From Neochlamydia sp. AcF84 (lineage in GTDB: Bacteria; Chlamydiota; Chlamydiia; Chlamydiales; Parachlamydiaceae), in assembly GCF_011087585.1 (NCBI RefSeq), contig NZ_VJOT01000028.1, positions 32,030-96,029 of the forward strand: a stretch of 64,000 nt of DNA. Reading direction: 5' to 3'. Positions 47,320 through 55,281 of this stretch are shown piece after piece. Numbering within the stretch: the stretch's first letter is position 1; the number at the start of each line of letters is the position of its first letter. The translations under genes were made by a program, and so were the position numbers. The notes under the pieces were generated by a model. That model was not told where the DNA came from. It searched no databases and saw only the letters and a program-made list of their open reading frames with translations.

Positions 47320-48276
47320 ATGAAAAAATATTTAAAAATTTTTATTCTTCTTAGTCTAGCTATTATATGCGCTTATAGTGCAGGCCGTCTTTATTATGCT
47401 TTGACAGGAGGCTTTACGATAGGTAATATCAGCTCAGACTTGCCTTATAATGAAAAATGGGTCACGCCTACCTTATCTTCTTCAGAAAAGGAAGATTTAC
47501 ATCAAATTCTTTCTCAAAAATTTAGATATTTAGGAAAAGGATGCCAATCCTATGTGTTTGCTAGTGAAGATGGTTTATATGTTTTAAAATTTATCAAGTA
47601 TCAGCGCTTTCGGCCTCAAGCCTGGCTAGATTATTTTGCTTCTATTCCCTTTGTCAATCGCTATAGGCTAGCAAAAATAGAAAAAAAACATAATAAACTT
47701 AATATGCTATTCACAAGCTGGAAAATAGCTTATGAACATCTAAAGCCAGAGACAGGTTTAGTGTATGTGCATCTTAATAAAAGTCGCGACTTAAAGAAGT
47801 CCCTTACTATTTACGATAAATTAGGTTTTGCTCATCAGCTTAACATGGATGAAATGGAATTTTTGCTGCAAAAGCGAGCCACTATGCTGTGCTCGACCAT
47901 TAATAAGTTTGTTACAAATAATCAAATGGATGAGGCAAAAAAGCTTATCGACAACCTTCTTAAAATGATATTATCAGAATATCAGCGAGGATATGCCGAT
48001 AATGATCATGCTTTAATGCAAAACACAGGAGCGATTGGTACTACCCCTTTTCACATAGATGTTGGACAGTTTGTAGTTAATCTTAATATTTCTGATCCAA
48101 CTGTATATAAACAAGAACTTTTTAGTAAGACTTTTAAGTTTCGTTTATGGCTTGCTAAGCATCATCCCGAACTAAAGATCTATTTAGATAAACATTTACT
48201 TGAGATCATTGGCCCAGAAATGCATCAGCTTATTCCGCGGTTAAAAAATCCCCACGCCTGGTCAGTTGAGGCTTAG
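47320..48276 (+). CDS. Membrane-anchored kinase-like protein
   Basis: A 318-residue protein. One hydrophobic helix near residues 5-27 should anchor it. YLGKGCQSYVFASEDGLYVLKF near 71-92, which contains a GKGxxS loop and then a Lys on a strand, looks like the kinase small lobe. DNDHALMQN near 227-235 and PFHIDVGQF near 242-250 are arranged like the catalytic loop Asp/Asn and the DFG-like Asp of a phosphotransferase of the APH or PI-kinase-like type. I do not know the family by name. Its substrate and side of the membrane are not shown. No Shine-Dalgarno is visible before the ATG. Confidence 0.55.
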   Translation: MKKYLKIFILLSLAIICAYSAGRLYYALTGGFTIGNISSDLPYNEKWVTPTLSSSEKEDLHQILSQKFRYLGKGCQSYVFASEDGLYVLKFIKYQRFRPQAWLDYFASIPFVNRYRLAKIEKKHNKLNMLFTSWKIAYEHLKPETGLVYVHLNKSRDLKKSLTIYDKLGFAHQLNMDEMEFLLQKRATMLCSTINKFVTNNQMDEAKKLIDNLLKMILSEYQRGYADNDHALMQNTGAIGTTPFHIDVGQFVVNLNISDPTVYKQELFSKTFKFRLWLAKHHPELKIYLDKHLLEIIGPEMHQLIPRLKNPHAWSVEA

Positions 48277-48783
48277 GAGCTCCAAGGAGCTAGTTTCTTA
48301 CAAATAAATTAAGAAATGAAAAAAAATTGGATTGTAAGTCTGAAGGGATAAGGTTAGCTGTCTTTATTTTAACAAAAATCTTCCCTACCATGGTTAAAAA
48401 AGGGGAGAGGGGAGCTTCTCTAGTTAATCCAAACAACCCTTATGTAAATCCTTAGATATCCTGGCTTTTAACATGGATTTATAGGGGGTTTCCTAAAGTA
48501 TTGAGGAAAAGAAGGGTAAAGTTACCTAAAAGGACACCTCAGCAAATAAGTAATGTTGTAGCTTAAGGGGAAATATCTACTTTAGGAAGATAAATAATCA
48601 AAACTGCAATTTTTAGAAGCAAGCCGTGCCCACATAAGCAATTCTTTATCAAAAGTATATAGATTAAAAAAATGCTTAAAAAAAGCCTTCCATTTTTTAA
48701 TTTCCTAAAATACAAGAGGAGAGCAAGAACTAAGGAGTATGATAGCACCTTATTAGTAGGCAGCTTTATCATGCTAATTATTT
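48277..48783. other. Spacer between kinase-like gene and ABC-F gene
   Basis: About 500 bases between convergent genes. An 82-codon minus-strand frame at 48563-48811 overlaps the ABC-F end and looks like chance. GGAGCTCCAAGGAGCT at about 48278-48293 could form a small hairpin. Confidence 0.35.
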
Positions 48784-50694
48784 TTATACAGAAGAGGCTG
48801 CTTCTTCCCATGCTTTTAAAGCTTCTTCAAATTGTTTTTCTAGCTTCTCTTTTTGGGCTATGAATCTTTGAATTTCTTCTTTAGGGGTATGAAGATAAAA
48901 ATCTGCTGCTGCCATTCTTTCATCCAGGTCTTTGATTTGCTCCTCAAGTTGCTGGCATTTTTTTTCCACTTGAGCTGCTATTTTTTCCTGTTGTGATTTT
49001 TGACTACGTAGGTTTTTTTGATCCTGATAGCTTGGCTTTTCAGCTAGCTTTTCATCAGCTTTTATCTTTACCGGCTTTAAATTTTTGCTGAGCAAATCCA
49101 TTTCTCTTTTTTCAATATATTCTACATAACTACAATCGTAAGTTTGTACGCCGGTGTCGCTTATCTCTATGACCTTTTTAGCAAGATGAGTGACAAAATG
49201 GCGATTGTGGCTAACAAAAAGAATGGTCCCCGTGTAATGATTTAAAGCTTCTAAAAGAGCTTCAATGGCTTCCATATCTAAGTGGTTAGTAGGCTCATCA
49301 AAAATTAAAACATTGCCTTTAAGGAGCATCATCTTAGCTAAAATGAGGCGAGCTGTTTCGCCCCCACTTAATAGATGAACAGACTTTTTCACATCATCGC
49401 CAGTGAAGAGAACACGTCCTAAAATTTCTCTTAGCTTTTGCTCAGGTATTTGAGGATCTTGTTCACTTAACCACTCCAAGAGAGAGATATTTCCATTGAC
49501 TTCGCGATGATGATCTTGGGGAAAATAGGCGACTTGCGCAGCATGGCCCCATTCCCAAGAGCCTTGCTCGCACTTTAATTGCCCTGTTAAGATTTCCAAT
49601 AAAGTTGACTTACCAATCCCGTTAGCGCCCACTAAGGCTATGCGTTCACCCCGTTCTACTTCAAAAGAGACTTGATGTAGCACTTGCTTGGTTCCGTAAG
49701 ATTTGCAAATACCTTTGGCCTTAAGAACAAGGGCTCCAGACGAGCGATGAGGCTCAAATTTAAGCCGAGGATATAAACGAGAAGTAGGAGTAAAGTCCAG
49801 CTCAGCCATTTCATCTTCAATTTTATCTACTAATTTCATTTTGGACTGTGCTTGGCGAGCCTTACTAGCTTTAGCCTTAAAACGATCAATGAAGTTTTGC
49901 AAATCTTCTCGGCGTTTTTCCTGCTTAGCAAAGGCTAGTTCTTTTTGCTCGACAGCAGATGCTTTAGTTTTTAAGAAATCTTCGTAATTACCTTTATAAG
50001 AAGTTATTTTTTGATGATCTAAGTCCAACATATGGTCACAAATCGCGTTTAAAAAGTCTCGATCGTGCGAACTGACAAGTAATGTGCCTGGGAAATCTCT
50101 TAAGTATCCTTCCAACCATTTGATAGAATAGAGGTCTAAGTGGTTTGTCGGCTCATCGAGTAGGAGGATGTCAGGCTTGCTAAACAAAACTTGCGCTAGT
50201 AAAACACGTAGCTTATAACCTCCTGATAAAGTAGATAAGTTTTGATGATGAATGCGGTCTGGTAGCCCTAGACCTTCCAGAATTTTGCCTGCAACACTTT
50301 CTGCCGAATACCCATCTTGTTCTTCAATAATTTTTTCAAGATCAGCTAATAGATGACACTCTTCTTCATCAAATTCCGGTTTGTCTAAAAGGATATTCTT
50401 TTCTTCTAATGCTTTCCATAATTTTGCATTTCCCATCAGGACAGTATCTAAGATAGGCACCTGCTCATACAAAAAGTGATTTTGCTTCAGTGTGCCTAAT
50501 GCTAATTGAGAAGGAATACAAAATTCTCCTTCTTCAGCGGTAAGGTCCCTAGCTAGAATTTTTAAGAGTGTCGATTTTCCTGCTCCATTTGCTCCGATAA
50601 GGCCATAATGGTTACCAGGGTTAAGCTGAAAAGATGCATTTTTAAAGAGGATTTTACCTCCAAAGCGCATAGAAAGGTTAGTCGCAGAAATCAT
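48784..50694 (-). CDS. ABC-F family ATPase (YbiT/Uup type)
   Basis: A 636-residue protein with two ATPase domains and no membrane part. Walker A GANGAGKST at 35-43 and GANGIGKST near 355-363, signatures LSGGYKLR and LSGGETAR, and DEPTNHLD in both halves. The linker (about 240-310) is helical and charged, as in translation-factor ABC-F proteins that act at the ribosomal E site. The C-terminal 90 residues form a coiled coil like Uup. The exact subgroup is uncertain. Confidence 0.9.
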   Translation of the reverse strand: MISATNLSMRFGGKILFKNASFQLNPGNHYGLIGANGAGKSTLLKILARDLTAEEGEFCIPSQLALGTLKQNHFLYEQVPILDTVLMGNAKLWKALEEKNILLDKPEFDEEECHLLADLEKIIEEQDGYSAESVAGKILEGLGLPDRIHHQNLSTLSGGYKLRVLLAQVLFSKPDILLLDEPTNHLDLYSIKWLEGYLRDFPGTLLVSSHDRDFLNAICDHMLDLDHQKITSYKGNYEDFLKTKASAVEQKELAFAKQEKRREDLQNFIDRFKAKASKARQAQSKMKLVDKIEDEMAELDFTPTSRLYPRLKFEPHRSSGALVLKAKGICKSYGTKQVLHQVSFEVERGERIALVGANGIGKSTLLEILTGQLKCEQGSWEWGHAAQVAYFPQDHHREVNGNISLLEWLSEQDPQIPEQKLREILGRVLFTGDDVKKSVHLLSGGETARLILAKMMLLKGNVLIFDEPTNHLDMEAIEALLEALNHYTGTILFVSHNRHFVTHLAKKVIEISDTGVQTYDCSYVEYIEKREMDLLSKNLKPVKIKADEKLAEKPSYQDQKNLRSQKSQQEKIAAQVEKKCQQLEEQIKDLDERMAAADFYLHTPKEEIQRFIAQKEKLEKQFEEALKAWEEAASSV

Positions 50695-50812
50695 AAGATA
50701 AAATAAGAGATTTAAAGTAGAATTAAAAAATTAAGGACTCTTTAAAACCTCCTAGCTATCTAGTAGGAAAGAGCCTGGATGAGGGATTTTAGCTTGCTTA
50801 GCAAAGAGTTAA

Positions 50813-51898
50813 TCACTCTTTCAAAATTTTAATAGCTTGTGACACATTTTCTTCTGTTATCTCAGCTACGCCATATAATTTTTTACCTTTTTTAGTTTTC
50901 CCATTAACCAGAACTAATGTAGGCGTGCTGTCGATATCAAATTCTGTAGCTAGAGTCTTAAAATATTCTAAGCCAAGAGCAACCTCAGAATAATTAAGTT
51001 GAGTGTAGTGAGCATCCTGCTCTTTAGCAATTTTCTCAATTTGTTCATCCGTAGGGGTTTCGGTATCACTGGAAAGCTGAGTTAAAGAATCGCGGAGCTC
51101 TAAATATTTATTCTTATCATGAACCATAAAAGATAAGTTGTAGGGAGTGAAATTTAAGCTAGAGGGATGAATAGCAAAATCTACATAAGTTAAGCGAGTA
51201 TTTTTCATAAGCGTAGGAACTAGCTCTTTTAATTTTGGCTCTAGCTGGCGACATGCAGGGCAATGCCAGTCACTAAAAAAATAGGCCTCAATTTTGCTGT
51301 TTAGATTCCCAAAGACGATGCTATTTTTAATAGAATTTTCTGCCGCTTGCAATTCATCTACTTTTGCTAATCCAACTGATGCTATAAAAAAGCCGGTAAT
51401 CAGAGCCATGATAATTGCAAGCACTTTGGGTAAATTTAACGCCATTTTAATCCTTTTTGAATCAGGTAAAGGTTGTTTATAGTGGTTAAAGTAGCTTAAA
51501 AGATAAGCTAAAGAAGTAATTACTATCGAAGCTGCAATACAGAGGCATAACGGACACCATTGACCAATCCATACTTTTTGAGCATAAATAAAAACTATCT
51601 CGGCTCCTAATGCTCCTGCGAGCATGACTGCCGCCATGAAAGATAAAATTTTTTTATAATAGGCTCCCCAATGTAACAAAGATAGAACAGGAAAAAAAAT
51701 CATCCCCACATATTCCAGCTGGAAACCAAATAAACGGTAATCATGTGTCGCTGCACATTCCTGGGTACAAATTTGTAGCCAAGAAATAATGGAAAATATC
51801 CCACCGGCAATGATGGCTAAACTACCAATCGCATTGAGATATTTCTGATATTTGTTAGCTGGTAAGTCTTTAGGCATCAATGAATGATTTGTACCCAT
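50813..51898 (-). CDS. VKOR-DsbA-like fusion, disulfide bond generation
   Basis: A 361-residue protein. The first 150 residues hold four or more membrane helices with ICTQEC and the quinone-side redox motif WCPLC near 113-117, as in vitamin K epoxide reductase homologues. Residues from about 190 form a thioredoxin/DsbA-like domain with CPAC near 214-217 and a cis-Pro element STPTLVLVNG. The quinone-linked VKOR half would reoxidise the thioredoxin half, and menaquinone is made by the genes in this window. Chlamydial outer membranes depend strongly on disulfides. Confidence 0.88.
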   Translation of the reverse strand: MGTNHSLMPKDLPANKYQKYLNAIGSLAIIAGGIFSIISWLQICTQECAATHDYRLFGFQLEYVGMIFFPVLSLLHWGAYYKKILSFMAAVMLAGALGAEIVFIYAQKVWIGQWCPLCLCIAASIVITSLAYLLSYFNHYKQPLPDSKRIKMALNLPKVLAIIMALITGFFIASVGLAKVDELQAAENSIKNSIVFGNLNSKIEAYFFSDWHCPACRQLEPKLKELVPTLMKNTRLTYVDFAIHPSSLNFTPYNLSFMVHDKNKYLELRDSLTQLSSDTETPTDEQIEKIAKEQDAHYTQLNYSEVALGLEYFKTLATEFDIDSTPTLVLVNGKTKKGKKLYGVAEITEENVSQAIKILKE

Positions 51899-52251
51899 AT
51901 CTCCCGATATGTAAATTTTTTCATACTAAAATATTACATATTAAGTTTACTGTCAAGAGAGTTATTGGAGGCAAAAATTTCTAAATCCTATCTCAGCTAT
52001 CCAGGAATATTAAAGTCGTTAGATAGCATTTTTTATGTGATTCTAAAAGGCTATCGACTTATTCATCAAAGTACTAATTAAAATAAGGGTCGAGTCTACT
52101 TTTTCTAAAATTGGAGTAACTTTTAAATTTTTTATTAAGGGCTATAAGCATAGGAGCATCTCTTGATAAGCACTATATTTTTGCCGAAAAGCCTATTAGA
52201 CTCGCTATGACTCTTTATAAAAAAATGCTTACACTTTGTTACTAATATGTT
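51899..52251. other. Intergenic spacer
   Basis: About 350 AT-rich bases, with a 65-codon plus-strand frame at 51884-52081 that lacks any family signal. Nothing else recognised. Confidence 0.35.
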
Positions 52252-54024
52252 TTAAAGAGGATTGCCATCAACTTTAAGCCGCCATAGGTGAGGAAGCTGT
52301 CGGATCCTTGCAGGAATAGTAGTTAGCTGATTACCATTCAGGAAAAGATTTCGCAGCTGAGAAAGCTGTCCAATAGTTGAGGGAAGAGCTGTTAGCTTGT
52401 TGCAGCTTAAGTCAAGCCATTCCAGCTGGTAGAGCTGCCCGATTTCCGCAGGCAGAGCCGTTAGCTGGTTACCTTTCAGGAAAAGATTTTGCAGCTGAGA
52501 AAGCCTTCCTATCTCAATGGGAATAACGGTTAACTGGTTGTGACTTAAGTCAAGTGTTTGCAGATAAGAAAGTTGGCCAATGACTGAAGGAAGAGAAGTA
52601 AGTTGATTACCATTCAAGGAAAGTGATTGCAGCTGAGAGAGGTGTTTGATGACTGACGGCAGATTGGTCAGCTGGCTGCCGTCTAATTTAAGCCATTGAA
52701 GTTGAGAAAGCTGAAAGAGTTCTGGCGGCAAAAAGGTCAAGCTTATCTCAAATAAATTTAAGTCGGTAATGTTTTTAACATGCTCTTCTATCCAACCTGT
52801 TAGCAGCTCTCCTTTTTGCTCTAAAGGCAGAGCTTTAATCTGTGGTTGGCATAAGTACTTGGTTCCACCTGGTAGTTCCCACCAGAGTAAAAGACGGTCA
52901 ATATTCAGCAGATAGGAGGAATAATTAGAAAGAGTGAAGGCCTTGCTTTCCTGAGTATCTCTTTCAAATTCTAAGGGAGAAAGGGAGGTGACTAAGTTAA
53001 AAAGCTTTTGAAAGATATGGTTTACTTTTTCTTCAATAGTAAGATTAGGTTCAATTTTGTAAATATTATCCAAAATACCAGCTTGGTTTACTATATTCCC
53101 ATTTTCATTAGGAAAATGAATCTGCATAATAGCTTTGTAAAGCGAGTTCATGGAAATAGGAGTGATAGATGGAGGAGCAAGAGCTTGAATTTCCTTAATT
53201 GAAGAAATAGACGAAGAAGAGATTGAATTAGAAGATTGAGGAGTGACTGTGGAAAGAGAGGGGGAGTTCTGATAGATTTGCTTCAGCTTTTCAGCCACAA
53301 ATTGTCTAACCTTTTTATTTTCTGCTAATAATTTTTCCGCCCATTTATAACTTATCTTTTCTTTTTCAGTTAGCTCCTCACCCTCCTGACTCATCAACTC
53401 TTCGACTTGATTCTCTAATATTTTCTTTAAAATCAAGTTTTCTTGAATGGAAGACTCTTCTAACAGATCGAGTAAGAGTTCAGTATAGCGTTCTTTAGGA
53501 GAGTCTGTAGAAGAAAGGCTTTTTTCTTTGTCTTTACCTTTGCTCGAAAAAAGAGGAATAACTGGCTGCGATGATGAAGAAGCTTCGGAAGAGCATTTAA
53601 GGCAAAATTCAAGATAGGCTTGAGCTTTTTCATACGTAGGAGTTAATTGCAAAGCTTGCAGTAAAGCTTCTATAGCAGTTGCATGCTCTCCTTTTTCAGC
53701 AAGCTCTTTACCCCTTAAGAAATGTTCTACAGCTTCTTCACTGGGCTCATGCTTAAGTTCTTCTAATGGATGAGATTCAGCCGTTTCAGCCAGTTGCCTC
53801 ACCGTGTAGTTGGGTGCATGCCTTTCAATAAGCTTTCTATCTAAAGGGCAAAGTTTATTGCGTGCTAAGCATTGGATGACGGTATCTTCGTTAAAGGTAT
53901 GGCCACAAGGAAACAGAGTCACTGCCCGGGTCATCAACTCTCCTGAGACCGCATCTTCTATATTTTCTGAGACTGTAGTACGGAAAGCTACCTGGGTGCT
54001 AGGAGTAGAATTTGGCGGCATCAT
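52252..54024 (-). CDS. U-box/TPR/LRR protein, probable secreted effector
   Basis: A 590-residue protein of eukaryotic-like design. Residues 24-80 resemble a U-box: DAVSGELMTRAV, PCGHTF at 39-44, CPLDRKLI at 59-66 and PNYTVRQLAE at 71-80, matching the E2-binding fold of U-box ubiquitin ligases. A TPR-like pair follows near 90-135 (HFLRGKELAEKGEHATAI). A Ser-rich linker and a domain at about 290-425 are shared with the paralogue at 57.9 kb. The last 160 residues are about eight 23-residue LRRs. AAGGAG precedes the ATG. It may tag host proteins chosen by the LRR; no secretion signal can be read. Confidence 0.78.
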   Translation of the reverse strand: MMPPNSTPSTQVAFRTTVSENIEDAVSGELMTRAVTLFPCGHTFNEDTVIQCLARNKLCPLDRKLIERHAPNYTVRQLAETAESHPLEELKHEPSEEAVEHFLRGKELAEKGEHATAIEALLQALQLTPTYEKAQAYLEFCLKCSSEASSSSQPVIPLFSSKGKDKEKSLSSTDSPKERYTELLLDLLEESSIQENLILKKILENQVEELMSQEGEELTEKEKISYKWAEKLLAENKKVRQFVAEKLKQIYQNSPSLSTVTPQSSNSISSSSISSIKEIQALAPPSITPISMNSLYKAIMQIHFPNENGNIVNQAGILDNIYKIEPNLTIEEKVNHIFQKLFNLVTSLSPLEFERDTQESKAFTLSNYSSYLLNIDRLLLWWELPGGTKYLCQPQIKALPLEQKGELLTGWIEEHVKNITDLNLFEISLTFLPPELFQLSQLQWLKLDGSQLTNLPSVIKHLSQLQSLSLNGNQLTSLPSVIGQLSYLQTLDLSHNQLTVIPIEIGRLSQLQNLFLKGNQLTALPAEIGQLYQLEWLDLSCNKLTALPSTIGQLSQLRNLFLNGNQLTTIPARIRQLPHLWRLKVDGNPL

Positions 54025-54587
54025 ACAAGCTCCTTAAAGTTTTGTGATAAGAAATTACCTTGCCTTTTTGCCAAAAACTTACTCTTTTTCTTCTTTTTTA
54101 AGCAATTTTTAATTTTAATAGATAAAAAAGAGAAAAAAGCTTTTTCTCAATTTTATAAAGGCTCTAGCGGATTCCTTTAGCCTTTATCAATTTCATTTCA
54201 ATTTTTTGCATTAGCTTCCCAAGTTTTTTTCTCACCAATTTTCTTTTATAGTCTACCGGCAGCCCTAGGTATCTGTAGGTAATTCATTTAATAACAAACG
54301 AAGGCTGTTTTTTTTCTTTATTCTTTGCTTTTGGTTCTCTTCGAATTCATTTTGTGTCCTAAGCAAGCAATTAAAATTTTAATGAGAATAATCCTCAGCA
54401 TGGTTTACGTTAAAGCCCTAACTCCATTTATTCTCTCTAGGGCCTGCTTGCTAGAGAAGTAAGGATGGCCAAAAGATCTTTTCTTAAGCTAAAAAAGTTA
54501 GATAATGTAGGGTTTAAAGTCTGCATACAAAGCTTAAAGCTCTATTAGCAAGTATTTTTATTATTGAAATACTCATTAGCGCAACCT
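54025..54587. other. Spacer between the U-box gene and lolD
   Basis: About 560 AT-rich bases upstream of the U-box gene and downstream of the lol operon. No gene, RNA or repeat recognised. Confidence 0.35.
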
Positions 54588-55280
54588 TTAGAAAAGTGAG
54601 GGGGAGTTAAGCTTTAAGGCCCCTTCTTCTAGGAGATAGCTTTTATTGCAAAGATCTGAAAGCTTATCATCATGCGTAACAATGATGATTGCTTTATCTT
54701 TTTCCAAAGCAAAATTTAAAAGAAGTTGATGAATATCTTGCGCTGTTTGCTTATCCAAGTTGCCAGAGGGCTCATCGGCAAAGATGATATCAGGATCATT
54801 GCAAAGTGCACGAGCAATCGCTATGCGCTGTTTTTCTCCACCCGATAAAAGCTTGGTATTAAAATAGGCTCGGTCTTCTAAGCCCACGCGTTTTAATAAA
54901 GCACAAGCTCTTTGATAAGCCTTACTTCCTTTGGAAATAGACTTACGAGCGATACGCGCTGGCATTAAAATGTTCTCTAGCGCTGTATAGTCTTCTAAAA
55001 GATGAAAAGATTGAAAAATAAAGGCGATGTGCTGGTTTCTAATTTTTCTGCAATTAAAAGGGTTAATGGTTTGCCCAGCAATAGCTAATCGCCCAGAGGA
55101 GGGCTTTTCTAAAGTCCCTAAGATTTGTAATAGAGTGCTTTTACCTTCGCCGGAGCGTCCTGTTATCGCCACCGTTTCTCCACGCTTAACAACTAAGTTA
55201 ATGTTATTTAAAATCGATACTTTGGCAGGATAATGATAAGCTTTGCTGATATCGCTAGCTTGCAAAATAATTTCTTCCAT
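54588..55280 (-). CDS. lolD: Lipoprotein-releasing ABC transporter ATPase
   Basis: ATPase of the LolCDE system that extracts lipoproteins from the inner membrane. 230 residues: Walker A GRSGEGKSTLL near 39-49, signature LLSGGEKQRIAIARAL, Walker B FADEPSGNLD. Family membership (MacB/LolD) is strong and the upstream permease one base away sets the role. The gene follows rpmG and lolC/E as in Chlamydia. Confidence 0.9.
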   Translation of the reverse strand: MEEIILQASDISKAYHYPAKVSILNNINLVVKRGETVAITGRSGEGKSTLLQILGTLEKPSSGRLAIAGQTINPFNCRKIRNQHIAFIFQSFHLLEDYTALENILMPARIARKSISKGSKAYQRACALLKRVGLEDRAYFNTKLLSGGEKQRIAIARALCNDPDIIFADEPSGNLDKQTAQDIHQLLLNFALEKDKAIIIVTHDDKLSDLCNKSYLLEEGALKLNSPSLF

Positions 55281-55281
55281 C

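Noticed and set aside
48563..48811. 82-codon hydrophobic minus-strand frame overlapping the end of the ABC-F gene
   Set aside because: Hydrophobicity follows from AT-rich DNA; overlaps a well-supported gene and has no ribosome site.
51884..52081. 65-codon plus-strand frame upstream of the VKOR-DsbA gene
   Set aside because: Starts inside the other gene and lacks any domain or ribosome site.
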